DNA of 64,000 nucleotides, taken from assembly GCF_039522935.1 (NCBI RefSeq), contig NZ_BAAAEI010000012.1, forward strand, positions 186,001 to 250,000, written 5' to 3'. Numbering within the stretch: position 1 is the first letter of the stretch; each line of letters begins with the position of its first letter. The notes beneath the pieces are model-generated. The model searched no databases. It saw only the letters and a list, made by a program, of their open reading frames with translations, and was not told the DNA's origin. Below, piece by piece: positions 25,500-35,203 of the stretch. The translations under genes were made by a program, and so were the position numbers. The stretch is from Bowmanella denitrificans (GTDB taxonomy: Bacteria; Pseudomonadota; Gammaproteobacteria; Enterobacterales; Alteromonadaceae).

Positions 25500-25748
25500 C
25501 TTTTACCACTTGAAGCTATCTATCTGTTTTATTTGTTTAAAACAACGTATTCACCTATTGTTTAGTGGTGAAAAATCAACCCAATGGAAGATGTGTTGTT
25601 AATCATGCCCTGCGCATCCGGTGCTGCCAAGTTTTATTCCGTGCGGAATTTACGCGCTGTATAAAAAAAACGCTGCAACAGGTATGGTACAAAATGTAAG
25701 CTGTGTTTATACCACATGGAAGACGGAATTCTGTAAGGGGAACCTATT

Positions 25749-26963
25749 TTGTCGTTGAAGCTGGAAATTATCAGTTATCAAAAGGAAAGCACGGCCCAGC
25801 CCGCTGCTATATCCCTGGATTCGGGGGGCATTAATATAGGCAGAGACAGAAGTAATGATTGGTGCCTGACCGACCCAGATCGCATTTTGTCGAAGCAGCA
25901 CTGCCGTGTGGAAAAGAGCCCAGATGGCTATCTGCTGTTTGATTTAAGCACTAACGGTGTCTTTCTCAATCAGTCATTGCAGGCCATAGGCAAGGGAAAC
26001 AGTGTAAAGCTGAAGGATGGCGATCACTTCAAAATCAGTGATTACGAAATTCGTGTCGGTATTGAAGCAGGCGCACAACCAGACCAAAGTGCCTTTTCGA
26101 TGCCCGACAACCATAGCGCAACTTACCAGCAAAACATCCAGGACGTTAATGAAGAAGCGGATTGGCACCAGTTGCTACAACCGCAGATACAATCAATGCC
26201 GGACAATGAAGAGACAGCCGTTGAGATGCCAGAGTTGGCACAAAGCCACTATGATGCGCCTTCTGTTGGTATAAGCATTCCCGAAGACTGGAGCATGCAG
26301 GATACGCCAGAGCCTCCGCAGAAAGTCACCACACCGCCGCCCCCACCCGAGCAGGCTACCAGTAACGCCGCCGCGCCCACAGACGACTTGATTAAAGCCT
26401 TCTTGTCCGGCGCAGGCCTGCCTGCAACTGACGGGCTGAGCACGGATCCACAACAATTTATGACCGAATTGGGCAGTCTGTTTCGCTGTATGACAAAAGG
26501 CATGATTGGTGTGCTAGCCGCCAGGGGAGACATAAAAGGTGAATTTCGTCTGGCCCAGACCATGATAAAACCTACAGAAAATAATCCGTTGAAGTTTTCA
26601 CTGAATGTTGAAGAAGCAATGCAGTCGCTTATCAGTAAAAGGGGCAGTGGCTACATGGCGGCAGAACCCGCGTTTGATGAAGCATTCGAAGACCTGAAGA
26701 CTCACCAGATGGCCATGCTGGCGGGCATGCAGAATGCGCTGCAATCACTGCTTAACACATTCAACCCACAGCGTATTGAACAATCTGACAAGCAATCCTC
26801 TGGCGTGTCGAAACTATTAGGAAGCCGCAAATCTGCTTATTGGGACAACTATGTATTGTTATACAAAACCTTGTGCCGGGATGGCGAAGATGACGTACAA
26901 AATCTGTTCGGCCGGGACTTTGCCAAAGCCTATGAACAACAGATAAAGAAACAACGGCAATGA
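25749..26963 (+). CDS. tagH: T6SS forkhead-associated protein TagH (Fha/VasC)
   Basis: A 404-residue protein. The FHA domain (about 24-100) has IGRDRSNDWCL, SKQHCRV and DLSTNGVFLN, the phosphothreonine-binding residues. A Pro-rich linker (about 185-215) leads to the C-terminal type VI FHA-associated region. In systems with a Ser/Thr kinase and PP2C phosphatase, Fha is the phosphorylated switch that activates the T6SS. Both enzymes are encoded later in this island. The start codon appears to be TTG with AAGGGG eight bases upstream. First gene of T6SS operon 1; the preceding 249 bases carry no gene and presumably hold the promoter. Confidence 0.9.
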   Translation: MSLKLEIISYQKESTAQPAAISLDSGGINIGRDRSNDWCLTDPDRILSKQHCRVEKSPDGYLLFDLSTNGVFLNQSLQAIGKGNSVKLKDGDHFKISDYEIRVGIEAGAQPDQSAFSMPDNHSATYQQNIQDVNEEADWHQLLQPQIQSMPDNEETAVEMPELAQSHYDAPSVGISIPEDWSMQDTPEPPQKVTTPPPPPEQATSNAAAPTDDLIKAFLSGAGLPATDGLSTDPQQFMTELGSLFRCMTKGMIGVLAARGDIKGEFRLAQTMIKPTENNPLKFSLNVEEAMQSLISKRGSGYMAAEPAFDEAFEDLKTHQMAMLAGMQNALQSLLNTFNPQRIEQSDKQSSGVSKLLGSRKSAYWDNYVLLYKTLCRDGEDDVQNLFGRDFAKAYEQQIKKQRQ

Positions 26964-27068
26964 GCTTGAAAATATCCCGCACATTCGTGGAATTTAAACT
27001 ATAAGTAATGACATTACGTTTATAAAACAATCAAATAGCAGCTTTAACAAGATACCAGGAGGGAGAGA

Positions 27069-27569
27069 ATGTCAGGTGTTGGAGATAAGTGTTTCGCTGT
27101 ACTCATTCGCACTGTAGTGCCAGCGTTGCTGTTTTTACTGGCAGGCTGTGGTTCGAGTACTATGGTTAAAGATGTTTTCTCAGTAGTCACCAAGGCAGAT
27201 ATCACCTTCGTCGCAGCGCCAGACGTTAATCCTGATATTAACGGCCGCCCATCACCAGTTTTGGTTCGGTATTACGAACTTCGTTCCCCCAGCGCTTTTA
27301 ATAGTGCTGATTTTTTTTCTTTGTACGACAAGGCAGCCGGTGAGTTAGGCAATGACTATATACGTCATGATGATTTAGAACTAAAACCCGGCCAGCAAGT
27401 GCAAAAAACGGTGATTTTTTCTGAAGAGACGCGTTATCTCGGATTGATTGCTGCTTATAGAGATATTGGCACCGCCACATGGAAACGCGTGGTAGAGCTG
27501 CCGCCTGACTCTAATTCGAGCATACAGATAGCGTTAGGTAGCAACATGTTGCAGTTAAACATTGAGTAG
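27069..27569 (+). CDS. tssJ: T6SS outer-membrane lipoprotein TssJ
   Basis: A 166-residue lipoprotein (lipobox LLAGC, Cys near residue 28) with a transthyretin-like beta-sandwich: ITFVAAPDVNPDINGRPSPVLVRYYEL is the conserved part. TssJ anchors the membrane complex at the outer membrane by binding the periplasmic end of TssM. A GGAGGGAGAG ribosome site precedes the ATG. Confidence 0.93.
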   Translation: MSGVGDKCFAVLIRTVVPALLFLLAGCGSSTMVKDVFSVVTKADITFVAAPDVNPDINGRPSPVLVRYYELRSPSAFNSADFFSLYDKAAGELGNDYIRHDDLELKPGQQVQKTVIFSEETRYLGLIAAYRDIGTATWKRVVELPPDSNSSIQIALGSNMLQLNIE

Positions 27570-27597
27570 TCCAGTGCGCTAACCATGTGGTGAAGGA

Positions 27598-28920
27598 ATG
27601 GCATCCAATAACAGAATAGTCTGGTCTGAGGGCATGTTTCTCAGGCCTCAGCATTTTCAGCAACAAGACAGGTATTTCCTCGAACAGCTTCGTGCCAGTA
27701 CCCAGGTTCTTCAGGGATATCTTTGGGGATTTCAGGCGCTCAAGCTGGATCAGGAGTTACTAAAAGTTGGCAAGTTGTCATTTAAGCAATGCCGGGGCAT
27801 CCTACCCGATGGGTTGTGCTTTGATTTAGATGGGCAGGCCCCCGTCATGGACTTACCTGAAGGTAGCCGTGATCTCACAGTCTATCTCAGCCTCCCGGTT
27901 ACCACGGCGTCCGGGCAGGAATTCAGTACCAGTGAAGAGGAACGCCATGTAAGGTTTCTGTCATATGTGCATTTAGTGCGCAATACCGCAGAATCGCAGG
28001 CCAATGACGCTGAAATAGAATTGGCTCAGCCACGTTTTGATCTGGCGGTCACTAACAAGCAAATGGACGCATTTCAAACCCTGGCCGTCGCCCGGGTCCT
28101 GGAAGTCGGTGCAGATCGCAATGTCATTCTGGATACAGATTTTATCCCACCTTGCTTGGACGTCAGTTGCCAACCAAACTTGCACGGGTTTGTGGTGGAG
28201 CTCGAATCGATGTTGCATCAGCGCGCCGAGAGCTTGGCATCAAGAGTGTCTGGAGCAGGCCGAAGCAGCACGGAAATAGCAGATTTTTTGTTGTTGCAGG
28301 CCATCAATCGTATAGAACCCCTGATTCATCATTTGTTGAATCAACCCTGCTTACACCCCCTGCAACTTTATCAACAATTACTGCAAACGGCAGGGGAGCT
28401 GGCAACGTTCACAAACCGCAGCAGAAGACCGGAAGGTCTGGCTCCCTACCGTCATGAAGCGTTGCGCGAAACTTTTGTGCCGCTGATGAACAGCCTGCGC
28501 CAGGCTATGAGCACCGTATTGGAGCAGGCTGCGACACAAATCGAACTCAGTACCGCCAACCAATATGGCATTAGAACCGCATCTATTGGGAACCGCGAGA
28601 TGTTGCGCAAGGCGATGTTTATCTTTGCGGTTCGCGCCGACGTAGCAGATGACAAGCTCAGACAAGGCCTGCCTGGCCAGATGAAAATTGGCGCAGTAGA
28701 TAAAATCGCTCAATTAATCAACAAATCTCTGCCAGGCGTGGCTATCAGTCCGCTGCCTGCGGCGCCCAGGCAGATCCCATTTAACGCCGGAACAACCTAC
28801 TTCCAACTGGATAAGTCCACCAGCGCCTGGCAGGATATTGAAGCCTCAGGTAACCTGGCTTTGCATGTGGCAGGGCAATATCCAGGCCTGGAAATAGGCT
28901 TCTGGGCAATCAGGCAATAA
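27598..28920 (+). CDS. tssK: T6SS baseplate protein TssK
   Basis: A 440-residue protein, normal TssK length. The N-terminus RIVWSEGMFLRPQHFQQQDRYFLEQL is the family hallmark. TssK trimers join the baseplate to the TssL/TssM membrane complex. It lies 28 bases after tssJ and two bases before tssL. Confidence 0.97.
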   Translation: MASNNRIVWSEGMFLRPQHFQQQDRYFLEQLRASTQVLQGYLWGFQALKLDQELLKVGKLSFKQCRGILPDGLCFDLDGQAPVMDLPEGSRDLTVYLSLPVTTASGQEFSTSEEERHVRFLSYVHLVRNTAESQANDAEIELAQPRFDLAVTNKQMDAFQTLAVARVLEVGADRNVILDTDFIPPCLDVSCQPNLHGFVVELESMLHQRAESLASRVSGAGRSSTEIADFLLLQAINRIEPLIHHLLNQPCLHPLQLYQQLLQTAGELATFTNRSRRPEGLAPYRHEALRETFVPLMNSLRQAMSTVLEQAATQIELSTANQYGIRTASIGNREMLRKAMFIFAVRADVADDKLRQGLPGQMKIGAVDKIAQLINKSLPGVAISPLPAAPRQIPFNAGTTYFQLDKSTSAWQDIEASGNLALHVAGQYPGLEIGFWAIRQ

Positions 28921-28922
28921 TC

Positions 28923-30278
28923 ATGGTAAATGACGACCTTGACCGCACGTTAATCATGCCATCGCCCGGAAGGCGCAGAGCAAACAACGAGCAGCCGGAT
29001 TCCTCCCCGCCCCCCGCGACACGGCAGCAGGCACCGGCCCCACCGCCATTAACTGACCGAGACGAACCCTCAGTACAAATGATGGGCTCCGCAGGAACAC
29101 ATACGCTGATAAACGCGGCCACCATGATTTTTTCGCTGGCCAGACAACTGCGTAATACGATGCAGCATAGTGACATTCCCGGCCTACTCACACATGTAAC
29201 CGGCTTAATGCGCAGTTATGAAAGGACTTGCATAGGCCAGGGCGTCGCACCTGATACTGCCTATGAAGCCCGTTATATTCTCTGCGCTTTTCTGGATGAA
29301 ATTGTGCTTAATACTCCCTGGGGGCATGCCAGCCAATGGAGTCAGAGCAGTCTGCTTAGCTCCCTGCATAACGACACCCGCGGTGGCGAACGTTTCTTCC
29401 AGATTCTGGCCAACCGTTCTGAAAATCCCGCTCCCAATATTGCATTACTAGAGTTGATGTATCACTGCCTGAGCCTGGGATTCCAGGGCAAATTTGCCAT
29501 ACAGGAAAACGGTCAGGCTGCAATTCGGCAAATTCGTGCAGGTCTTTACCATACACTCCGGCAAATCAAACCCGCACCGGAACCAGACCTGTCAGACAAC
29601 TGGCAAGGCGTGCAGGACGGTCGACCGGCTATTGCCAGATGGATCCCATGGTGGGTTGTGGGCGCGGTGTTATCCGGTGTTTTGGTCGCCTGTTACATCG
29701 GATTTTACTTCTCATTAAACGAAGCATCAGACCAGACATTTACCCAAATAGGCCAACTGGGCAGAGAAATCCCACAAATGACCCGGGATATTCCTGACAG
29801 CAATACTTTGGTCGAACCTGAAACACCAGGTATTGACCCCACGACCTTAATGCAGACCCTGCAAAACCGGTTAAGCAACGAAATCGCCGCCCGCCAGATC
29901 AGCCTGAGCCGGGAACCGGGTGGCATCAAGATTACGGTACACAATAAGGGATTATTTGCGTCAGGTAATGCAGAGGTTTCCCCCGCCTATCAACGCATAT
30001 TTAGCCAATTGGCTGATACGTTGAAAGAATTACCTGGCCCCATTCTGGTGTCCGGGCATTCAGACAGTCAGCAAATCCGCACCTTACGTTACCCTTCAAA
30101 CTGGCACCTGTCCGACGACAGAGCCAGAGCCGTGGTGGCAGTGCTGGTAAGAAGCGGCATGCACAAGGAGCGCTTGGTTGCTCAGGGTAAGGCCGACACC
30201 GAGCCTGTGGCAGACAACAATACAGCACAAGGGCGTGAACAAAATCGTCGTGTCGAAATTCTGATTCGCACCTACTGA
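28923..30278 (+). CDS. tssL: T6SS membrane-complex protein TssL with OmpA-like domain
   Basis: A 451-residue protein. A Pro-rich N-terminus is followed by the cytoplasmic DotU domain (about 55-225: YEARYILCAFLDEIVLNTPWG), one transmembrane helix (about 240-262) and a C-terminal OmpA-like peptidoglycan-binding domain (about 335-451, with GHSDSQ and the end GREQNRRVEILI). The fused OmpA domain anchors the complex in the cell wall and replaces a separate TagL. Confidence 0.96.
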   Translation: MVNDDLDRTLIMPSPGRRRANNEQPDSSPPPATRQQAPAPPPLTDRDEPSVQMMGSAGTHTLINAATMIFSLARQLRNTMQHSDIPGLLTHVTGLMRSYERTCIGQGVAPDTAYEARYILCAFLDEIVLNTPWGHASQWSQSSLLSSLHNDTRGGERFFQILANRSENPAPNIALLELMYHCLSLGFQGKFAIQENGQAAIRQIRAGLYHTLRQIKPAPEPDLSDNWQGVQDGRPAIARWIPWWVVGAVLSGVLVACYIGFYFSLNEASDQTFTQIGQLGREIPQMTRDIPDSNTLVEPETPGIDPTTLMQTLQNRLSNEIAARQISLSREPGGIKITVHNKGLFASGNAEVSPAYQRIFSQLADTLKELPGPILVSGHSDSQQIRTLRYPSNWHLSDDRARAVVAVLVRSGMHKERLVAQGKADTEPVADNNTAQGREQNRRVEILIRTY

Positions 30279-30294
30279 CAGGGCAGGGACTAAA

Positions 30295-33200
30295 ATGGGA
30301 TGGCTGAAAAAGATGTTTTCCTGGCTAACCAACAGATGGGTATTGTCTGTGTTGGGGTTAGTCATTTTATGTCTGGTAATCTGGTATGTAGGCCAGATTC
30401 TGGCCTTTGGTGACTGGATGCCTTTGGCTGACGACGGTACCAGAGGGCTGTTTATTGCGCTGGTCGTGCTGGTATGGGCAGTCATTCAGTTACTCAAGGT
30501 CGTCAGACAGAAGAAGGCCAACCAACAGATAATTCAGGGAATGTCATCGTCGACTCGCCAGGACAGCGTTGACAACAGTGAAGTGGCATTGCTGAAAGAC
30601 AGGTTTCAAGAAGCGATGCAGACCCTGAAAAAATCGCGATTGGGAGGAAACAGCGGCAGACGATATCTTTACCAACTCCCGTGGTATGTCATTATCGGCC
30701 CCCCTGGCGCCGGTAAAACCACTGCACTTAAGAACTCCGGTTTGCGCTTCCCCTTGCAAGAAGGTTTTGGTTCAGAACCGCTGAAGGGAATAGGGGGGAC
30801 CCGAAACTGTGACTGGTGGTTCACCAATGAAGCCGTGCTGTTGGATACAGCGGGGCGCTATACAACACAGGACAGTGATCAGTCAGTGGACAAGGAAGCC
30901 TGGACAGGATTTCTCGGCCTGCTGAAAAAGTATCGGCGGCGGCGGCCATTAGACGGTGTGATTGTGGCGTTTAGTCTGATGGATTTAATCGCTCAGAGTG
31001 CCGAAACCCGGCAATTGCATGCCATGGCAGTGAGACGCAGACTTAAAGAGCTTAGTGACAGTCTTAAGGTACAAGTACCGGTTTATGTGATTTTTACCAA
31101 AACCGACCTGTTGGAAGGCTTTACTGCTTACTTTGATAATTTAGACAAAACCCACAGGGAACAGGTCTGGGGCATGACCTTTCCTCTTAGTGTCTCGGAA
31201 AACCCAGGTGAGTTTGTAACCACTTTCAGTAAAGAGTACGAAAAGCTTATATCCAGATTAGAAGCTGGCTTAATCGAGCGATTGGATGCAGAGCAGGACC
31301 TGCACCGGCGGGCTGCCTTACATGGCTTTCCTGAACAAATGGCGTCACTCAAACTTTCTCTTCGCGACTTTATTGCCGAGATTTTTGCGCCGAATGTGTA
31401 TGACGATAAACCCATGTTGCGGGGCGTCTATTTTTCCAGTGGAACCCAGGAAGGAACGCCTATTGATCGATTGATCGGTGCCGTTTCCCGTGCTTTTGGC
31501 TTAAGTCGTCAGGCAACACCTGCCTACAGTGGCCCCGGGCGAAGTTATTTTCTGACCCGCCTGATGCAGGACGTGATTTTTAAAGAGGCCGGACTGGTAG
31601 TACATACCGGGTTCTGGTCTAAACACAGAGGGCAACTGGAGCGCGCTGGTTACTTCGGCGCACTGGCAGCAACACTGCTGGTTATTGTTGGTTGGTTCTG
31701 GAGTTACCAACATAATCTGGATTATATCCATGAAGTGGAAGAACAACTGGGCCAATACCAACAGGTGGCAGGTAATCTGGTGGACAGCCAGGGTGATATT
31801 AACGTTATTCTGCCGTATTTGAATCTACTTAGAACCATACCTGGGGGCTATGCCGACAAGGACATCAGCCCACCATTGTCCATGGGATTAGGCTTGTATC
31901 AGGGAGATAAACTGGGTCCTATCGCCATAGACGCCTATCGACGGGCGTTGAACAACGTGTTGCTGCCCAGGGTGGTGACCCGGCTGGAACAACAACTCAG
32001 CGAGAACAATCGGGCAGAGCAGAGTGATCTGTTATATGCCGCGTTAAAAGTCTATCTGATGATAGGTAACCCTGGGCGCTATGACAGGGAGGAAGTTGGC
32101 GTCTGGATTACCACAGACTGGGCCAATCAATATCCAGGTGTCAATAACAGTGAACCGCGCGAACAATTGGTTGCTCACCTGCAGGCGCTGGTAGATAGTG
32201 ACCTGCCTCAAGTCCGGCTACAGGGGCTGTTGGTGGAACAGGTGCGTCAAACCCTGGCCAAACAAAGCCTGGCAGAGAGAGTGTATGGACAAATCAAACG
32301 AGGTCCTCAGGCCAGCAAGCTGAGCGACTGGCGTATGATTGACAGTATAGGCGCTGACGCTGCTCACTATTTCCGTTTTCGTAGCGATGCACCAATGAAT
32401 AAAGGGCTGCCCGGCTTCTTTACCCTGAAGGGCTACAAGGATGTACTGCTGAAGCAGGGGCCACAACTCACCAGCCAGGCAGCCAAAGAAACCTGGGTGT
32501 TAAGGGAAGACAGCCGCGACAACTTGTCAGATAAGGAAGTGGATGCGCTGTTTCAGGATGTCAGCAAATTATATTTCTCTGAGTATGTCAGAGTGTGGCA
32601 AGACTATCTTGCTGACCTGGACATTGCCAGGTTTAACTCCTTTGCCGATGGCGCACAAAAGGTTAAAGATCTGTCGGCAGAAATGTCGCCTATCCGCAGT
32701 TTACTTGCCCATGTGGGTAAACAAACTACCCTGGTGTCTTCGAGTGCCGATCTTATCGATGCAGCAGGGAAGACAGATCGCCTTAGCGGCATTAGCAGCA
32801 GGGTTTCTGCGTTGTTGTCCAAAGCCACAGAAGCAGACAGTCTGAATCAAAATACCGATCCGGCGGCATTAGTAGACAGGCAGTTTGCCCGTTTACATGA
32901 AATTCTTAAGGAAAGGGACGAAGTACAAGCACCGATTAAAGCCACACTGTCTAACTTGAACGAATTGTTCATCGCCCTGAGCACGGTGGAAGCCACTATT
33001 AATTCAGCGGCAATGGGGCTAAGTACGAATGACGCCAGCTCTGCTTTGCAAGGGGTGCTAAGACGTATCCAACTGGAGGCCAATCGTCAGCCAGAACCTC
33101 TGCGACAATGGCTTTACAGCCTGGTCAGGGAAAGCAACATGGTGTTTGTCCGGGATGCCAGACAACGTTTTAACAAAGTTTGGCAGTCATCTGTAGCAAG

Positions 33201-33864
33201 TTTCTGCCGACAAGCCATTGACAGTCGTTACCCCATCGCCCCAAATAGTCCGGATGACATCAATATAAGTGACTTCAGCCGTTATTTTGGCCCTGCCGGT
33301 TTGTTGGATGACTTCTTTAAAACTTACCTGGCAGGTTTCATCGACACCAGCGTCAAGCCATGGCGTTTGATTGAGAACGCCGGTGCCAAGCTGGAAGTGG
33401 GCGAGAATGTCGTAGACTATTTTGAGCAAGCTGCAGATATTCGTCAGACCTTCTTCATGGGCGGTGCCAATCAACCTTATTTCAACTTCCAGATTATCCC
33501 GTTACAACTCGATGCGTCTGCCAGTCAAAGTCTGATTGAACTCGGCGATCAACGCTTGGTGTATCAGCATGGTCCCACTCGTCTGACGCAAATGATCTGG
33601 CCACCCACAGGTGGACTGGAACGCGCCAGATTCTCCATACGTACTCTGTCAGGTAATAGCACAGGAATTGCTACTGATGGCCCCTGGGCTTGGTTCAGGC
33701 TGATCGATAAAGGCAACAGCCAGGCGACATCCACGCGCGACAGATTCAGAGTGACATTCAACGCAGAAGGTCTGGAGGCCAGTTACGAAATTAAGGCTGG
33801 AAGTGTTATCAATCCGTTCAATAAACAGGCATTGCGCAGCCTGGGATGTCTGGATAGCTTATAA
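30295..33864 (+). CDS. tssM: T6SS membrane-complex protein TssM (IcmF)
   Basis: A 1189-residue inner-membrane protein, usual IcmF/TssM size. Two N-terminal helices (about 14-36 and 50-68) precede a cytoplasmic NTPase-like domain with an intact Walker A (GPPGAGKT, about 135-142) and DTAGRY as Walker B/switch. A third helix (about 455-475) leads to the long periplasmic part that binds TssJ. A 16-base gap follows tssL. Confidence 0.97.
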   Translation: MGWLKKMFSWLTNRWVLSVLGLVILCLVIWYVGQILAFGDWMPLADDGTRGLFIALVVLVWAVIQLLKVVRQKKANQQIIQGMSSSTRQDSVDNSEVALLKDRFQEAMQTLKKSRLGGNSGRRYLYQLPWYVIIGPPGAGKTTALKNSGLRFPLQEGFGSEPLKGIGGTRNCDWWFTNEAVLLDTAGRYTTQDSDQSVDKEAWTGFLGLLKKYRRRRPLDGVIVAFSLMDLIAQSAETRQLHAMAVRRRLKELSDSLKVQVPVYVIFTKTDLLEGFTAYFDNLDKTHREQVWGMTFPLSVSENPGEFVTTFSKEYEKLISRLEAGLIERLDAEQDLHRRAALHGFPEQMASLKLSLRDFIAEIFAPNVYDDKPMLRGVYFSSGTQEGTPIDRLIGAVSRAFGLSRQATPAYSGPGRSYFLTRLMQDVIFKEAGLVVHTGFWSKHRGQLERAGYFGALAATLLVIVGWFWSYQHNLDYIHEVEEQLGQYQQVAGNLVDSQGDINVILPYLNLLRTIPGGYADKDISPPLSMGLGLYQGDKLGPIAIDAYRRALNNVLLPRVVTRLEQQLSENNRAEQSDLLYAALKVYLMIGNPGRYDREEVGVWITTDWANQYPGVNNSEPREQLVAHLQALVDSDLPQVRLQGLLVEQVRQTLAKQSLAERVYGQIKRGPQASKLSDWRMIDSIGADAAHYFRFRSDAPMNKGLPGFFTLKGYKDVLLKQGPQLTSQAAKETWVLREDSRDNLSDKEVDALFQDVSKLYFSEYVRVWQDYLADLDIARFNSFADGAQKVKDLSAEMSPIRSLLAHVGKQTTLVSSSADLIDAAGKTDRLSGISSRVSALLSKATEADSLNQNTDPAALVDRQFARLHEILKERDEVQAPIKATLSNLNELFIALSTVEATINSAAMGLSTNDASSALQGVLRRIQLEANRQPEPLRQWLYSLVRESNMVFVRDARQRFNKVWQSSVASFCRQAIDSRYPIAPNSPDDINISDFSRYFGPAGLLDDFFKTYLAGFIDTSVKPWRLIENAGAKLEVGENVVDYFEQAADIRQTFFMGGANQPYFNFQIIPLQLDASASQSLIELGDQRLVYQHGPTRLTQMIWPPTGGLERARFSIRTLSGNSTGIATDGPWAWFRLIDKGNSQATSTRDRFRVTFNAEGLEASYEIKAGSVINPFNKQALRSLGCLDSL

Positions 33865-33873
33865 GGAAAATCG

Positions 33874-34557
33874 ATGTTGCTCGATCAACTGGGATTCTAT
33901 GGAAAGCTACCTGGCAAAGGGGATTTTGTCAGAAGAGCATTGCCAAATGACATGATGCTGAATTGGGATAATTGGTTGCAGTCAGCCATGGCCCATAGCC
34001 GGGCAGAGCTTGGCAGCGAATGGTTAAACCATTACCTGGTCAGCCCTATCTGGCGATTTGCACTGTCTCCGGGCCTGCTCGGCTCCCAGGGATTGGCGGG
34101 CATACTCATGCCAAGTGTAGATAGTGTTGGCAGACACTTCCCGCTGACCCTGGCGCAACCTATCGCCCCCAATTGCGATTTAACAAACCTGGCGCTGCAA
34201 GCCGACCAATGGTTTGAACAACTGGAAGATTTGGCGCTGTATGCACTGTCTGATACGTTTTCAATGTCTGATTTTGAGCAGCGCATGACCCGTCTCGCGG
34301 CACCGCCCCCCATAAAGCAACCCAAGGCAGTCAGTTCAGTGGAAGGTCGAATGGGATGGCATCAAGACAGTCCAGATGGCAGCGAGATGGTAGCCCAGTG
34401 CCTGGCTGCGGAGCTACAAACCAGGCTAAACAGAGATTATGCAAGTATTAGTTTATGGTGGACCCTGGGGTCGCAGGACATCGAGCCGGCCTTGCTAATT
34501 TACCCAGCCCTGCCTCCACCTGCGTCATTCAGTGCGTTTATCAGCGGACGTTGGTGA
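33874..34557 (+). CDS. tagF: T6SS-associated protein TagF
   Basis: A 227-residue protein with the TagF N-terminus GFYGKLPGKGDFVRRALP. In Pseudomonas TagF is a post-translational repressor of the T6SS, counteracted by the threonine-phosphorylation pathway; in some species it is fused to the PP2C phosphatase PppA, whereas here PppA is separate. Last gene of operon 1, ten bases after tssM. Confidence 0.92.
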   Translation: MLLDQLGFYGKLPGKGDFVRRALPNDMMLNWDNWLQSAMAHSRAELGSEWLNHYLVSPIWRFALSPGLLGSQGLAGILMPSVDSVGRHFPLTLAQPIAPNCDLTNLALQADQWFEQLEDLALYALSDTFSMSDFEQRMTRLAAPPPIKQPKAVSSVEGRMGWHQDSPDGSEMVAQCLAAELQTRLNRDYASISLWWTLGSQDIEPALLIYPALPPPASFSAFISGRW

Positions 34558-34564
34558 GCAACGC

Positions 34565-34849
34565 TCAGGTTGCCGGCACATACTTCAGTGCCGCTTCGTC
34601 TTTATCTGAATAGACATAACAGCCATCCCAGTCTGAAGACATCACAATAGCGACCGGAGTGGGGGCCCCACGACTGAATTTAACCTTTCCGAACGCCACC
34701 AGGGACGTCTCCCGGATCTGATTTTCTTCAATATAGGCCTTCCATCTTTCCTTGTCCGTTCTTTCTATCAGGCACCCGGTATCAGCAGCCCGTTTAAGCT
34801 TGCCGACCAACACATGGTAATCAACCTCAACTATTGAAGGTTGTCCCAT
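34565..34849 (-). CDS. Small unknown protein encoded opposite the T6SS operons
   Basis: A 94-residue predicted soluble protein with an alpha-then-beta pattern: VDYHVLVGKLKRAADTGC then KFSRGAPTPVAIVMSSDWDGCYVYSD. No family recognised. Start 34849 is chosen because GGGAGGT lies directly before it; an upstream ATG at 34861 has no such site. It is the only minus-strand gene within the structural T6SS island, facing tagF and sharing the 350-base regulatory gap with tssA on the other side. Confidence 0.6.
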   Translation of the reverse strand: MGQPSIVEVDYHVLVGKLKRAADTGCLIERTDKERWKAYIEENQIRETSLVAFGKVKFSRGAPTPVAIVMSSDWDGCYVYSDKDEAALKYVPAT

Positions 34850-35203
34850 ATTACCTCCCATAAAATCGTTATCCGTTTTAACTACTCTAACCCAATAGCA
34901 GAAAATATAGAAAGCCTGACGCTCGCAATCCGCATTTGAGTGCCTTTTCCATCCGGTTGTTGACCGTTATCCAGCGACATAGATCGAGGTTATAAAGGTC
35001 TAAAAAATGGAAATTTGAACAAAATTCTCGCATTTCCTTGCCGAAAGCCAATTATTAGACCAATATTTCAACAGTTGACCAATCTGGATGGATTCACTTG
35101 GTTATTGTTATTTAACAGATTTACCACTGTTAAATTGTTGGGATTGTGGCCCATGCCTTGATGTCTGTCCAACAGTTAAGATGGAATTTTAACCAGTACC
35201 TAT
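34850..35203. promoter_or_regulatory. Regulatory gap upstream of T6SS operon 2
   Basis: About 350 AT-rich bases without a gene, between a minus-strand gene and tssA. It contains a nine-base inverted repeat (ATTTAACAG at 35110-35118 and CTGTTAAAT at 35127-35135, eight-base spacer). Related AACAGTT half-sites occur near 35070 and 35170. TGGCCCATGCCTTGA at about 35147-35161 faintly resembles a sigma-54 -24/-12 element (the -12 GC is GA). Other T6SS clusters use sigma-54, but the match is weak. Confidence 0.45.

Noticed and set aside
25500..25748. Sigma-54 promoter before tagH
   Set aside because: A TGGTAC...GC match near 25684 has the wrong spacing; no other convincing element.
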